Positions 41,803 to 51,045 of a stretch of 64,000 nt of DNA are shown in pieces (positions within the stretch are counted from its first letter, which is position 1; each line of letters begins with the position of its first letter). The stretch covers positions 1 to 64,000 of the forward strand of contig NZ_SPMX01000027.1 of NCBI RefSeq assembly GCF_012940005.1. Direction: 5' to 3'. The position numbers and the translations under genes were made by a program. The DNA is from Candidatus Accumulibacter contiguus (GTDB lineage: Bacteria; Pseudomonadota; Gammaproteobacteria; Burkholderiales; Rhodocyclaceae). The notes under the pieces were generated by a model. That model ran no database searches and was not told where the DNA came from. It saw nothing but the letters and a program-made list of their open reading frames with translations.

Positions 41803-42438
41803 TCAATGCCGTGCTTGATCGCTGCTCATGACTACCAGATGCCGCTCACCGGTGACGCCCGGCACGTTCAGACGATGCACCGCATCCACCACCACATCCA
41901 CCGACAAATTTGCCATCTCGCCCAGTGGCCGAAGGCCTTTCATGGCCAGCCAATGACCGTCCCTTTGCAATAAGTGACGCGACAGGGTCACCAGCTCGGC
42001 GAGATCGGCAAAAGCCCGCGCGCTGATCACCGAGAACCTGGCCGTCGGCCTGTACGCCTCGACACGGCCACAATGTACGGCAACATTCGCCAGACCCAGC
42101 TCAATAGCCACCTGTTGCAGGAATGCCGTCTTTTTCGAATTGCTGTCCAGCAGGACTACCCGCAGATCCGGACGAGCGATGGCCAGCGGGATGCCGGGCA
42201 TGCCGCCACCGCTGCCCACGTCGAGCAGTGTCGTCCCATCGACAAAGGGCAGGATCGCCAGCGAATCGAGCAGGTGATGGCTGACCGTCAGTGAGGGATC
42301 TTTCTGGCCGGTCAAACGATAGGTCTTGTTCCACTTGTCGAGCAGGGCTGCGTAGGCGAGCAGCTGGTTCCGTGCGAGGTTCGGAAGATCGATCCCCAGA
42401 ACAAGCAGGCCCTGTTCAAGCTGCGCCGCCAGCGTCAT
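41803..42438 (-). CDS. rsmG: 16S rRNA m7G527 methyltransferase RsmG
   Basis: A 211-residue SAM-dependent methyltransferase of 16S rRNA. The SAM loop is [17 protein letters not shown], followed by [13 protein letters not shown] and [14 protein letters not shown]. The start overlaps the mnmG stop by four bases. Confidence 0.94.
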   Translation of the reverse strand: MTLAAQLEQGLLVLGIDLPNLARNQLLAYAALLDKWNKTYRLTGQKDPSLTVSHHLLDSLAILPFVDGTTLLDVGSGGGMPGIPLAIARPDLRVVLLDSNSKKTAFLQQVAIELGLANVAVHCGRVEAYRPTARFSVISARAFADLAELVTLSRHLLQRDGHWLAMKGLRPLGEMANLSVDVVVDAVHRLNVPGVTGERHLVVMSSDQARH

Positions 42439-44357
42439 GAACCCAAGCCGGTGCTACGCTGGCATGGTGCGACGGCTTGCGCACGCTTCAAATGCACCAG
42501 CAGGATCGAGATGGCCGCCGGAGTCACGCCCTGAATGCGGGACGCCTGGCCCAGGGTCTGTGGCCGATGCAGAACGAGTTTCTGCTGCACTTCCCTGGAC
42601 AGGCCGCTGATGCTGCAGAAGTCGAAATCGTCAGGAAAGCGCGTCTCTTCGTTGGCCAGGTTCTTGCTGACTTCATCCTGTTGACGTTCGATATAACCCT
42701 GATACTTGGCCTGGATCTCGACCTGCTCGATGACCTGTGGATCGCGCAGGCCAGCGTTGACCGACATTTCTCCCAGGCGCAGCGTCATCAAGGCGAGGTA
42801 ACTCACGTCCGGTCGGCGCAGCAGCTCATACAGGCTGTATTCGTGCTCCAGAGGCTTGCCGAAGATTCTCGTCGCTTCCTCATCCGCAAGCATTGCCGGC
42901 TGTACCCAGGTCGACTTCAAACGTTCCTGTTCGCGGGCAATCGCTTCCCGCTTCTCGCAGAAGGCCGTCCAGCGCTGCTCGCCCACCAGTCCCAATTGGC
43001 GGCCCTCCTCGGTCAGACGCAGATCGGCATTATCCTCACGCAAGGACAGGCGATACTCGGCGCGGCTGGTAAACATCCGGTAAGGCTCCGAGACGCCGCG
43101 CGTAATCAGATCGTCGGCCAGAACCCCCAGGTAGGCTTGGTCGCGGCGTGGCGTCCAGGGTTCTTTTGCCTGCACCTGCAGGGCAGCGTTGACACCGGCC
43201 AGCAAGCCCTGCGCAGCGGCCTCCTCGTAGCCGGTGGTGCCGTTGATCTGACCGGCGAAGAAAAGACCACGCAACGCCTTCGTTTCCAGTGAGCTGCGCA
43301 GGCCGCGCGGATCAAAGTAATCGTATTCGATGGCGTAGCCGGGGCGCAGGATATGGCAGTTCTCGAGGCCGCGCATCGAGCGGACGATGGCCAGCTGGAC
43401 ATCGAAAGGCAGGCTGGTTGAAATCCCGTTCGGGTAGATCTCGTGGGTTGTCAGACCTTCCGGCTCAAGAAAGACGTTATGGCTGTCCTTGCCCGCGAAG
43501 CGATGAATCTTGTCTTCGATCGACGGGCAATAGCGCGGCCCGACACCTTCGATCACCCCGGTGTACATCGGCGAGCGATCGAGGTTGGCCCGGATGATGG
43601 CGTGCGTCTGGGGGTTGGTGCTGGTGATCCAGCACGGCCGCTGTGGTGGATGTTGGGCAGCATCACCAAGAAACGAGAACACCGGCAATGGATCGTCCGA
43701 ACATTGCTCGGGCAGCTTCGAGAAATCGATGGTCTTGCCGTCCAGCCGAGGCGGCGTGCCGGTCTTGAGACGGCCGACCGGCAACTGCAATTCGCGCAGA
43801 CGTGCGGCCAGCGAGACCGACGGCGGATCCCCCATGCGGCCGCCGCTATGCTTGGACAAACCCACATGAATCAGGCCGTTGAGGAAGGTGCCGGCAGTCA
43901 GAACCACCGCACGCGCAGCAAAGCGCACTCCCAACTGGGTCACGACACCGGCGACATGGTCGCCATCGAGCATCAGGTCGTTACATGCCTGCGCGAAGAT
44001 CATCAGATTGGGCTGGTTCTCGATGCGACAGCGGATCGCCTGTCGATACAGCACGCGATCTGCCTGCGCACGCGTCGCGCGCACGGCCGGCCCCTTGCTT
44101 GCATTGAGAATCCGGAACTGGATGCCTGCTGCATCGATCGCTTCCGCCATCGCCCCGCCCAGGGCATCGATTTCCTTGACCAGATGCCCCTTGCCGATAC
44201 CGCCAATCGACGGGTTGCAGCTCATTGCGCCGAGTGTCTCCAGGTTGTGCGTCAGCAGCAGCGTCCTGACTCCCATCCGCGCTGCGGCGAGCGCCGCTTC
44301 GGTGCCGGCATGACCGCCACCGACCACAATGACGTCGAAACGGTCAGGAAATAGCAT
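42435..44357 (-). CDS. mnmG: tRNA U34 carboxymethylaminomethyl-modifying enzyme MnmG
   Basis: A 640-residue FAD protein that works with MnmE on wobble uridine. The FAD-binding motif [17 protein letters not shown] is at the N terminus, [13 protein letters not shown] follows, and [11 protein letters not shown] is present. The C-terminal helical domain binds tRNA. It heads the mnmG-rsmG-parA-parB group. Confidence 0.96.
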   Translation of the reverse strand: MLFPDRFDVIVVGGGHAGTEAALAAARMGVRTLLLTHNLETLGAMSCNPSIGGIGKGHLVKEIDALGGAMAEAIDAAGIQFRILNASKGPAVRATRAQADRVLYRQAIRCRIENQPNLMIFAQACNDLMLDGDHVAGVVTQLGVRFAARAVVLTAGTFLNGLIHVGLSKHSGGRMGDPPSVSLAARLRELQLPVGRLKTGTPPRLDGKTIDFSKLPEQCSDDPLPVFSFLGDAAQHPPQRPCWITSTNPQTHAIIRANLDRSPMYTGVIEGVGPRYCPSIEDKIHRFAGKDSHNVFLEPEGLTTHEIYPNGISTSLPFDVQLAIVRSMRGLENCHILRPGYAIEYDYFDPRGLRSSLETKALRGLFFAGQINGTTGYEEAAAQGLLAGVNAALQVQAKEPWTPRRDQAYLGVLADDLITRGVSEPYRMFTSRAEYRLSLREDNADLRLTEEGRQLGLVGEQRWTAFCEKREAIAREQERLKSTWVQPAMLADEEATRIFGKPLEHEYSLYELLRRPDVSYLALMTLRLGEMSVNAGLRDPQVIEQVEIQAKYQGYIERQQDEVSKNLANEETRFPDDFDFCSISGLSREVQQKLVLHRPQTLGQASRIQGVTPAAISILLVHLKRAQAVAPCQRSTGLGS

Positions 44358-44436
44358 GGGCAGTCGGCAATTGTGACAAGGGAGAGGCTCCGGAAAAGAC
44401 CGGCATTCTACGGCAATTTGCTGAAAGGCCAGGCAA

Positions 44437-44473
44437 ATAGCGTTGGACTATGACTTGAATTACCAGAATCAAT
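44437..44473 (+). promoter_or_regulatory. OxyR-like binding site upstream of ahpC
   Basis: ATAG (44437), seven bases, CTAT (44448), seven bases, ATTA (44459), seven bases, CAAT (44470). The first half has the exact OxyR spacing and tetramers; the second half has the spacing with degenerate tetramers. It ends at the -35 element, where OxyR usually binds to activate. No oxyR gene is in the window. Confidence 0.55.
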
Positions 44474-44502
44474 TGGAACAATTCTGGCGACTCTACTATG
44501 AT
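44473..44502 (+). promoter_or_regulatory. candidate ahpC promoter
   Basis: TTGGAA (44473-44478), 18 bases, TATGAT (44497-44502). It lies about 50 bp upstream of the ahpC start and just after the OxyR-like site. Confidence 0.5.
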
Positions 44503-44549
44503 CCATCCGTCGCTTGTTTTCATTCACCGAACTCGAAGGAGAGCTCAAG

Positions 44550-45113
44550 ATGTCACTGATCAACACCGAAATCAAACCGTTCAAAACCACCGCTTTTCAC
44601 AACGGCAAGTTTGGTCCCGTATCCGACGCCGACCTGAAGGGCAAATGGTCTGTCGTCGTCTTCTACCCGGCTGACTTCACCTTCGTCTGCCCGACCGAAC
44701 TGGGCGACCTGGCTGACGAATACGAGTCGTTCAAGAAGATCGGCGTGGAAGTGTACGCGGTATCCACGGATACGCATTTTACACACAAGGCCTGGCACGA
44801 TGCTTCCGACACCATCAAGAAGATCCGGTATCCGATGCTCGGCGATCCGACCGGCACCATCACCCGCAATTTCGACGTGATGATCGAAGAGGAAGGCCTG
44901 GCGCTGCGCGGTACCTTCGTGATCAACCCGGAAGGCGTCATCAAGGTCTGCGAAATCCACGACCTCGGTATCGGTCGTGACGCCAAGGAACTGCTGCGCA
45001 AGGTTCAGGCTGCCCAGTACGTCGCCAGCCACCCTGGGGAAGTCTGCCCGGCCAAGTGGACGCCGGGTGACGCAACGCTGGCCCCCTCGCTGGACCTGGT
45101 CGGCAAGATTTAA
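44550..45113 (+). CDS. ahpC: alkyl hydroperoxide reductase peroxiredoxin AhpC
   Basis: A 187-residue typical 2-Cys peroxiredoxin. The peroxidatic Cys is C47 in FTFVCPTEL; the resolving Cys is in EVCPAKW near 165. It reduces H2O2 and alkyl peroxides and is recycled by AhpF, encoded next. The start ATG 44550 has AAGGAGAG upstream; the longer frame to 44514 is not needed. Confidence 0.97.
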   Translation: MSLINTEIKPFKTTAFHNGKFGPVSDADLKGKWSVVVFYPADFTFVCPTELGDLADEYESFKKIGVEVYAVSTDTHFTHKAWHDASDTIKKIRYPMLGDPTGTITRNFDVMIEEEGLALRGTFVINPEGVIKVCEIHDLGIGRDAKELLRKVQAAQYVASHPGEVCPAKWTPGDATLAPSLDLVGKI

Positions 45114-45128
45114 GAGAACCGTGTAACC

Positions 45129-45158
45129 CACGCTGCAGGCGGCTTTCCCTGCAGCGTG
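45129..45158 (+). other. perfect 11-bp hairpin after ahpC
   Basis: CACGCTGCAGG / CCTGCAGCGTG with an eight-base loop, 16 bp after the ahpC stop. It has no T-run, so it is more likely a 3'-end stabiliser or attenuator than a terminator. Confidence 0.6.
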
Positions 45159-45179
45159 ATGGCGGGTCTCAGTGCAAAG

Positions 45180-45207
45180 GGGCCGCTGCTGCTTGGCGGC
45201 CCTTTTT
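45180..45207 (+). terminator. intrinsic terminator between ahpC and ahpF
   Basis: GGGCCGC / GCGGCCC with loop of nine bases and TTTTT following. ahpF begins 28 bases later, so read-through would set the AhpC:AhpF ratio. Confidence 0.78.
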
Positions 45208-45234
45208 CAATGCAACTCACCAGGAACAAGACCC

Positions 45235-46794
45235 ATGTTAGATGCAAACATCCAGGCTCAACTGCGGGCCTACCTCGAAAAAATCCAGCACCCGATCGAA
45301 CTGGTCGGCACGCTCGATGGTAGCAACAAGGCACAAGAGATGCTGGCCCTGCTGCAGGACATCGCCGCCTTGTCAGACAAGGTCGGCGTCCGGCAAGATG
45401 GCAATTCCGTGCGCAAACCTTCCTTTTCGGTCGGTCGGCTTGGCGAACCGGCGCGTATCAGCTTCGCCGGCATCCCGATGGGACACGAATTCACCTCGCT
45501 GATCCTGGCACTGCTGCAAACCGGTGGCCATCCACCCAAAGTCGAAGCCAGTGTGATCGAGGAGATTCGCTCCATCCCTGGGCAGTTCCATTTCGAAACC
45601 TTCATTTCGCTGTCCTGCCATAACTGTCCGGATGTCGTGCAGGCGCTCAACCTGATGGCGGTTCAGAACCCCGGCATCAGCCACCAGATGATCGATGGCG
45701 CACTGTACCAGGACGAAGTGACCGCGCGCCAGATCATGGGCGTGCCAACCGTCTTCCTGAACGGCGAACCCTTCGGACAGGGCCGCATGACGCTCGAGGA
45801 AATCATCGGCAAGATCGATACCGGCGCCTTGCAGCGCGAGGCGGAAAAAGTCTCGGCGCGCGCACCCTTCGACGTACTGATCGTCGGCGGCGGACCGGCC
45901 GGCGCCGCTGCAGCAATTTATGCAGCCCGCAAGGGCATTCGTACTGGCGTGGTCAGCGAGCGTTTCGGTGGGCAGGTGCTCGATACCCTGGCAATCGAGA
46001 ACTTCATCTCGGTGAAGGAGACCGACGGTCCGCGACTCGCAGCCGGGTTCGAGGAACATGTCAGGGAATATGACGTAGACATTATCAATCTGCAGCGCGC
46101 CGAGGCGCTGCTGCCGGGAACGGACGGCGGCCTGACCGAGGTCCGTCTGGCCAGCGGCGCCAGGCTCAGGAGCAAGGCGGTGATCATCGCCACCGGGGCA
46201 CGCTGGCGCGAAATGAATGTTCCCGGCGAGAAGCGGTATCGTGGCCATGGCGTCGCCTACTGCCCGCACTGCGACGGGCCGCTTTTCAAGGGCAAGCGGG
46301 TAGCCGTGATCGGTGGCGGCAACTCCGGCGTCGAAGCGGCGATCGACCTGGCCGGCGTTGTCGGTCAGGTCACCCTCCTCGAATTCGAAGGCATCCTGCG
46401 TGCCGATGCCATCTTGCAGAAGAAACTCTTCAGTCTGCCCAACGTGAAGGTGATCACCCAGGCCCTGAGCACCGAAGTCACCGGCGATGGCCAGAAGGTC
46501 AACGGCCTCTTGTACACCGATCGTGCCAGCGGGGTGTCGCTGCGCATCGACCTCGAAGGAGTGTTTGTTCAGATCGGCCTGCTCCCCAACAGCGAGTGGC
46601 TCAAAGGCACCATCGCCCTCTCGCCGCGCGGCGAGATCGAGATCGATGCGCGTTGCGAGACCTCGCTGCCGGGCGTCTTCGCTGCGGGCGACGTCACCAC
46701 GGTTCCCTACAAGCAGATCGTCATCGCCATGGGTGAAGGCTCGAAAGCCGCACTCAGCGCCTTCGACCACCTGATCCGCAACTCGGTCTCCTGA
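45235..46794 (+). CDS. ahpF: alkyl hydroperoxide reductase subunit F
   Basis: A 519-residue NAD(P)H:AhpC disulfide oxidoreductase. The N-terminal double thioredoxin fold has CHNC (about 129); the FAD-binding region carries [17 protein letters not shown]; the C-terminal redox centre is CPHCDGP; NAD-binding [10 protein letters not shown]. The ATG at 45235 ([15 protein letters not shown]) is preceded by CAGGAACAAG. Family length is about 520. Confidence 0.96.
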   Translation: MLDANIQAQLRAYLEKIQHPIELVGTLDGSNKAQEMLALLQDIAALSDKVGVRQDGNSVRKPSFSVGRLGEPARISFAGIPMGHEFTSLILALLQTGGHPPKVEASVIEEIRSIPGQFHFETFISLSCHNCPDVVQALNLMAVQNPGISHQMIDGALYQDEVTARQIMGVPTVFLNGEPFGQGRMTLEEIIGKIDTGALQREAEKVSARAPFDVLIVGGGPAGAAAAIYAARKGIRTGVVSERFGGQVLDTLAIENFISVKETDGPRLAAGFEEHVREYDVDIINLQRAEALLPGTDGGLTEVRLASGARLRSKAVIIATGARWREMNVPGEKRYRGHGVAYCPHCDGPLFKGKRVAVIGGGNSGVEAAIDLAGVVGQVTLLEFEGILRADAILQKKLFSLPNVKVITQALSTEVTGDGQKVNGLLYTDRASGVSLRIDLEGVFVQIGLLPNSEWLKGTIALSPRGEIEIDARCETSLPGVFAAGDVTTVPYKQIVIAMGEGSKAALSAFDHLIRNSVS

Positions 46795-46804
46795 AGGCTC
46801 TGCC

Positions 46805-46826
46805 GCCAGCGCCTGCGGGCGCTGGC
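46805..46826 (+). other. 9-bp GC hairpin after ahpF
   Basis: GCCAGCGCC / GGCGCTGGC with a four-base loop, ten bases after the ahpF stop. The T-run needed for a classic terminator is missing. Confidence 0.45.
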
Positions 46827-46896
46827 GCTCGGCTCCGGCAGCAGTGATTCCACTGACGGCTTGATCGCCAGACCGCAGTCAGGTAAGGTTCAAGCC

Positions 46897-47664
46897 ATGA
46901 AGAACCCCGAGACGACGGCGGATCTGCTGCACACGCTCGGCAAGGAAATGTCGAGCAAGCGGGCCCTGCTGATTGATCGCTACCCGAACGCCCGCACTTC
47001 GCTGCGCATGATGCTTTCGGCGATGGGTGTTGGCGCCATAGACAACGCCGGCACTTCAGCCGACGTCTTCCGGCAACTCAGGGCGCACCGTTTTGACATC
47101 ATCCTCTCCGACTACCTGCTCGAAGACGGACGCGACAGCCAGCAACTGCTCGAAGAGCTGCGCGAACAACACCTGCTGCCGCGGTCTACCGTATTCTTCG
47201 TGATCACCAGTGAGCGTGCCTATCACAACGTCGTCTCGGTGGCCGAGCTGGCGCCTGATGACTATCTGATCAAGCCCTTTACGGCCCATGAATTGAACGC
47301 ACGTCTGGCGCGCGCACTCTACAGGAAACGCTTCTTCGCGCAATTCTACGAACAACTCGACAACGGTGCCTACGTTGATGCGCTGGCGACTTGTGAACGT
47401 CTGATCAGACAGGACAGCGGCTTTCGTTTTGACGCCTTGCGTCTCAAGGGGGGAGACGCTCAATGCGCTGGGCCGGCATGCGGAAGCGCAACGCGTCTTC
47501 CAGCAGGTACTGGCACAGCGGGTCGTGCCCTGGGCACGGATGGGCCTGGCGATTGCGCTGCGTGGACAGCAACAAATGTCCGAAGCCGAAGCATTCGGGC
47601 AATCGCTGATCGACGACTTCCCGGAATTCATCGCTGCCTACGATTTTCTCGCCGAGGTGCGTGA
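46897..47664 (+). CDS. REC-TPR response regulator, N-terminal part (frame broken)
   Basis: The receiver domain (ALLIDRYPNARTSLR, phospho-acceptor Asp in DIILSDYLLED, conserved Lys in DDYLIKPF) begins at ATG 46897. After about residue 185 the frame is lost at a G6 run (47448-47453), and the downstream text to 47664 is meaningless. With one G fewer it continues into the TPR frame (ending 48619) as a 573-residue protein. The receiver has no DNA-binding domain; the TPR part probably mediates protein contacts. The following LysR gene converges and overlaps by four bases. Confidence 0.8.
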   Translation: MKNPETTADLLHTLGKEMSSKRALLIDRYPNARTSLRMMLSAMGVGAIDNAGTSADVFRQLRAHRFDIILSDYLLEDGRDSQQLLEELREQHLLPRSTVFFVITSERAYHNVVSVAELAPDDYLIKPFTAHELNARLARALYRKRFFAQFYEQLDNGAYVDALATCERLIRQDSGFRFDALRLKGGDAQCAGPACGSATRLPAGTGTAGRALGTDGPGDCAAWTATNVRSRSIRAIADRRLPGIHRCLRFSRRGA

Positions 47665-48619
47665 AGAAGTGGGCAAGCTCACGGAAGCCCAGGAAGTGTT
47701 GCAACGCGCAGCAATGATCTCGCCCAACAACTCGACACGACAACGCATGGTTGGCGACGTGGCGGCACGTAACCAGGATCTCCCGACCGCCGAGAAGGCC
47801 TACGGCAAGGTGCTGCAGCGTCGCCGCAACTCGTCCCTGCGGGACATCGACGACTACACCAATCTCTCGCGGGTGATGCTCGACCGCGGACATACCGCTG
47901 CTGCCCGACTGGTCACCGAAGAACTTCGCCGTGACTGGCGAGGCAACCAGCAAGGCGAATTTGCTGTGCTGGTCATGGAAAGCCTGTGTGCAAACCAGGA
48001 AGGTGAACCTGCCAAGGCCAGGCAGGCAGTGGAGAAGGCACTCGTTTTGCACGAGGCCTTGAAGAACGAAGGCCGCAGCGGAACGGTCTCCGAGAAACTG
48101 GCGCTCGACCTGGCGCACGCATGCCTCGTCACGGGCGATGAGGAAAACGCGCGCGACATCATCCGCAAGATCGCCGCCGAAAACCATGAAGACCGCACCA
48201 TGATCGCCCAAGTCCAGAGCATCTACGCCAAAACCGGCAAGGAAGCGGAGGGCCAGGCGCTGCTCGCGCAGGTTGGTCGGGAAATCGTTGAACTCAACAA
48301 CCGCGGTGTGCTGGCTGCCCGCCGCGGCGATGTCGAAGGCTCGGTGAGATTGTTGATGGAGGCTGCGGAACGGGTACCCAATCTGCAGTTTCTGGTCAAT
48401 GCGACGAAGGCGATTTTCACTCTGCTCGAACGGAAGGGCTGGGATCCTTCCCTGGCCAGGCGAGGAATTCGTTTCCTGCAACTGGCACAAGCCAGGGACA
48501 TGCGCAACGCGAGGGTGATTTCGGCGCGCGACTTGTACCATCGCGTCGCGCGCAAATACGGTGTTGCCGTGGTTCCGTTCACCGCTTCCGGGATGTTTCG
48601 CAGCAAGGGCGGCTTCTAA
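47429..48619 (+). CDS. REC-TPR response regulator, C-terminal TPR part
   Basis: Helical repeat protein text from GETLNALGRHAEAQRVFQQVL onward: several TPR units (LGRHAEAQRVFQQVL; EVGKLTEAQEVLQRA; DLPTAEKAYGKVL), then a C-terminal helical region ending MFRSKGGF. It is not an independent gene: its nominal start lacks a Shine-Dalgarno, and it joins the receiver part when one G of 47448-47453 is removed. TPR-containing response regulators without an output DNA-binding domain are common in beta- and gammaproteobacteria. Confidence 0.8.
   Translation: MTPCVSRGETLNALGRHAEAQRVFQQVLAQRVVPWARMGLAIALRGQQQMSEAEAFGQSLIDDFPEFIAAYDFLAEVREEVGKLTEAQEVLQRAAMISPNNSTRQRMVGDVAARNQDLPTAEKAYGKVLQRRRNSSLRDIDDYTNLSRVMLDRGHTAAARLVTEELRRDWRGNQQGEFAVLVMESLCANQEGEPAKARQAVEKALVLHEALKNEGRSGTVSEKLALDLAHACLVTGDEENARDIIRKIAAENHEDRTMIAQVQSIYAKTGKEAEGQALLAQVGREIVELNNRGVLAARRGDVEGSVRLLMEAAERVPNLQFLVNATKAIFTLLERKGWDPSLARRGIRFLQLAQARDMRNARVISARDLYHRVARKYGVAVVPFTASGMFRSKGGF
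47448..47453. other. G6 run with frame break in REC-TPR gene
   Basis: Six G; with five, AAG GGG GAG ACG CTC joins receiver and TPR frames as KGETLNAL. Confidence 0.75.
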
Positions 48620-49527
48620 GCAACGGCTGTAGGCGACGATCGCGAGGCCAGCAGTTCGTCAAGAAATGCCCTCGCCGGCAACGACAGGAGCTTCGATTTG
48701 AGGTGCACTGCCCGCCAGGGCTTACGCAGCGGGAATCCCTGCACGTCGAGAATGCACAGGCCATCGCTCGCCGGATTCGCCGGTAGCGCGTGGCGAGAAA
48801 GCACTGCCAGCCCCATACCACTGGCCACCAGTTCGCGGATCGCTTCGTTGCTGCTGACCGCCAGCTTGACGTCCAGTTTTTCCCCGATCAGCAGCAGATG
48901 CGCATCGATCGTCCGGCGGGAGCCGGAACCCACTTCGCGGAGAATGAAACGCTCACCAAGCAGCGCGCCGAATTCGATTTGCTGTGCTGCAGCCCAATGG
49001 TCCACTGGCGCGATGACCACCAGTTCGTTGTCAAGAAACGGATAGCTGACCACCTCCAGGTCTTCCGGTGGATAAACCATGATGTACAGGTCGTCCTGAT
49101 TGCCACGCATGCGGGAAACAATGCGTTCACGGTCGGCGATCTCGAGTTCGATGCTGACTTCCGGATAACGACGTGAGAAATCCCCCAGCATGCGCGGCAA
49201 AAAATACTTGGCGGTAGGAACCAGCGCGACGCGCAGGCGGCCGCGCTTCAAACCCTTCAGCTCATCGATCGCCGATTCAAGGCGGGCCCAGACGTCATCG
49301 AGTTCCCGTACCGTTTTCAACACCTCCTCACCCGCTGCGGTCAGGACCACCGCGCGGCCTTCCTGCTCGAACAAGGGCAGGCCCAGGATATCGGCGATAT
49401 GCTTGATCTGCAGCGAGACGGCTGGCTGAGTCAGATGTAGAGAATCGGCTGCTTTCGAAAAACTGCGATGGCGTGCTACAGCGGCGAAGATATCGAGCTG
49501 ATGAAAAGTGATTCGGCGACGCGGCAT
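48616..49527 (-). CDS. LysR-family transcriptional regulator, CbbR-like
   Basis: A 303-residue regulator with N-terminal winged helix-turn-helix (FHQLDIFAAVARHRSFSKAADSLHLTQPAVSLQIK) and a periplasmic-binding-like effector domain. The opening text resembles CbbR-type regulators of carbon fixation, but no cbb genes are in view, so the regulon is unknown. Its stop overlaps the REC-TPR stop by four bases, and its start faces the TerB-like gene across 235 bp. Confidence 0.85.
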   Translation of the reverse strand: MPRRRITFHQLDIFAAVARHRSFSKAADSLHLTQPAVSLQIKHIADILGLPLFEQEGRAVVLTAAGEEVLKTVRELDDVWARLESAIDELKGLKRGRLRVALVPTAKYFLPRMLGDFSRRYPEVSIELEIADRERIVSRMRGNQDDLYIMVYPPEDLEVVSYPFLDNELVVIAPVDHWAAAQQIEFGALLGERFILREVGSGSRRTIDAHLLLIGEKLDVKLAVSSNEAIRELVASGMGLAVLSRHALPANPASDGLCILDVQGFPLRKPWRAVHLKSKLLSLPARAFLDELLASRSSPTAVA

Positions 49528-49633
49528 TTATAAACCATAGTAAATGGAAAATCACATTTTATCTCATTGGACATGATGCTGCGGTGCAGGCACAGTGCAC
49601 TCGACCGGAAAGAGCTACGAACCCTACCGGACT

Positions 49634-49683
49634 AACGGTCATGACTTTTCCAGACACCCCCGATCATGAAAGTCATGACCGTT
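49634..49683. repeat. 15-bp perfect inverted repeat between lysR and the TerB-like gene
   Basis: AACGGTCATGACTTT at 49634-49648 pairs exactly with 49669-49683, loop 20 bases. The TGACTTT/AAAGTCA cores and overall size suggest an intergenic palindrome or a regulator site. Confidence 0.7.
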
Positions 49684-49684
49684 T

Positions 49685-49709
49685 CCCTCTCCCCCGCGAG
49701 GGGGAGGGG
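49685..49709. repeat. GC-rich palindrome
   Basis: CTCCCCC / GGGGGAG around a GCGA loop, one base after the previous inverted repeat. Palindromes of this type recur in intergenic DNA of many proteobacteria. Confidence 0.6.
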
Positions 49710-49762
49710 AGATTCGTGAGTCGCTGACGCGACTTTCACATTAACCAATCAAGGAGAAAAGC

Positions 49763-50146
49763 ATGCGCAATTACACCACCGACAGCGCCGAAGCCACGGC
49801 TCGCCTGATATCTCTCGCACTGCTCGCCGATGGTGGGCTGGACAATAGCGAACTGGACTCACTCGAAAAACACTCGATTCTTGATCAGCTCGGCATCACC
49901 CCGGATACCTTCGATCGGGTGATGCACGAATTCTGCAACGACGTACTGCAATCGGCGCGTTCCCCCAACATCGGGCAGATCGAGATTGATCCTGAGGTGA
50001 TCACTCACCTTCTCGGCGACATTCGCTCACCGGCACTGCAAAAAAAAGGTGCTGCGCGCGATGCTCGATATCGTCAATGCCGACTGGTGCATCAGCGGTG
50101 CCGAAGCGGTCCTCGTATCTCAGGCCATGAGCCGCTGGGGACTTGA
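49763..50146 (+). CDS. TerB-like protein, N-terminal part (frame broken)
   Basis: An 127-codon frame with AAGGAG upstream: SAEATARLISLALLADGGLDNSEL and LGITPDTFDRVMHEFCND are TerB-type helical text. At an A8 run (50040-50047) the frame shifts and the tail is meaningless. With seven A it continues as LQKKVLRAMLDIVNADW into the frame ending at 50324, giving 186 residues. TerB-like domains occur with metal or stress functions; the role here is unknown. Confidence 0.7.
   Translation: MRNYTTDSAEATARLISLALLADGGLDNSELDSLEKHSILDQLGITPDTFDRVMHEFCNDVLQSARSPNIGQIEIDPEVITHLLGDIRSPALQKKGAARDARYRQCRLVHQRCRSGPRISGHEPLGT
50040..50047. other. A8 run with frame break in TerB-like gene
   Basis: Eight A; seven gives CTG CAA AAA AAG GTG and joins the two TerB frames. 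Confidence 0.75.
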
Positions 50147-50324
50147 ACTCCACCAGCTGCCACCTTCCGGAAAAGCAGCAGACATCCGCCTGCCCTTTCA
50201 GATCGAAAGCCAGGAGAGCCCTCCTAGCGAAGGATCGGATAGCCCATTGCACATCCAGCGTCTGGTGCTATTGCTCAACGCGGCTCCAAATGCCGGCCTC
50301 CCAGGCCAAGGTAGCTTTCAATGA
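50049..50324 (+). CDS. TerB-like protein, C-terminal part
   Basis: This frame carries VLRAMLDIVNADWCISGAEAVLVSQAMSRWGLEL, the second half of a TerB-like domain (D..S..E acidic loop), and a variable tail. It is joined to the previous part by removing one A of 50040-50047. Its end overlaps the converging livF by about 50 bases. Confidence 0.65.
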   Translation: MLRAMLDIVNADWCISGAEAVLVSQAMSRWGLELHQLPPSGKAADIRLPFQIESQESPPSEGSDSPLHIQRLVLLLNAAPNAGLPGQGSFQ

Positions 50325-51045
50325 CCCTCGGATCGGTGGCCAGTTCGCGGCTGGGTCCTTCCAGACAAAGCTCTCCGGTTTCGAGGACATAGCCGTAATC
50401 GGCAAGCTGTAGCGCTGCACGAGCGTTTTGTTCGACGAGCAGGATGGCCACCCCGGTTTTCTTCAATTGCGCAACGGTACGGAAAATTTCCCTGATGATC
50501 AGCGGCGCCAGTCCCAGGCTGGGTTCGTCGAGCAGTAACAGTCTTGGCTTGGCCATCAGCGCGCGACCCATGGCCAGCATCTGGCGTTCGCCGCCGGAAA
50601 GGGTTCCGGCCATCTGCGCTCGTCGCTCCATCAGGCGCGGGAAGATGTCGAACACCTGATCCATGGTCTCCAGTTCATCGCGGTGTCCGGCACGATAGCG
50701 GTCGAATGCCCCCAGCAGGAGGTTGTCTGCGACACTCATTTCGGCAAAAAGCTCGCGTTTCTCGGGTACCAGGGTCATCCCCTGCCGTACCAGCTGCTCT
50801 ACCCTGCGCCCTGCGCCCTGCGACTCACCGAGATAGATGATTTCGCCGCGCGCCGGCAACAGGCCAATCAGCGCCGATAGCAAGGTAGTTTTGCCGGCAC
50901 CGTTGGGGCCAATGACGGTGACAATCTCGCCCCGGTGCACCTGCAGCGCCAGACCATGCAACGCTTCCACCTTGCCGTAGCTGACCGACAGACCTCGCAC
51001 CTCGAGTACGAGGTTTCTTTCACTCTCTTCCGGCAGTGCGTTCAC
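50275..51045 (-). CDS. livF: branched-chain amino acid-type ABC transporter ATPase LivF
   Basis: A 256-residue ATPase: Walker A GPNGAGKTTLL, signature LSGGERQML, Walker B LLLDEPSLGLAP. The gap after LSYGK and the size place it in the LivF group. The start overlaps the livG stop as ATGA. It is the last gene of the liv operon. Confidence 0.92.
   Translation of the reverse strand: MNALPEESERNLVLEVRGLSVSYGKVEALHGLALQVHRGEIVTVIGPNGAGKTTLLSALIGLLPARGEIIYLGESQGAGRRVEQLVRQGMTLVPEKRELFAEMSVADNLLLGAFDRYRAGHRDELETMDQVFDIFPRLMERRAQMAGTLSGGERQMLAMGRALMAKPRLLLLDEPSLGLAPLIIREIFRTVAQLKKTGVAILLVEQNARAALQLADYGYVLETGELCLEGPSRELATDPRVIESYLGLGGRHLEPR

Noticed and set aside
45373-46770. 465-codon minus-strand ORF opposite ahpF
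   Set aside because: ahpF has both CxxC centres and FAD/NAD motifs; the antisense frame has none.
47444-48541. 365-codon minus-strand ORF opposite the TPR part
   Set aside because: TPR text and frame continuity support the plus strand.
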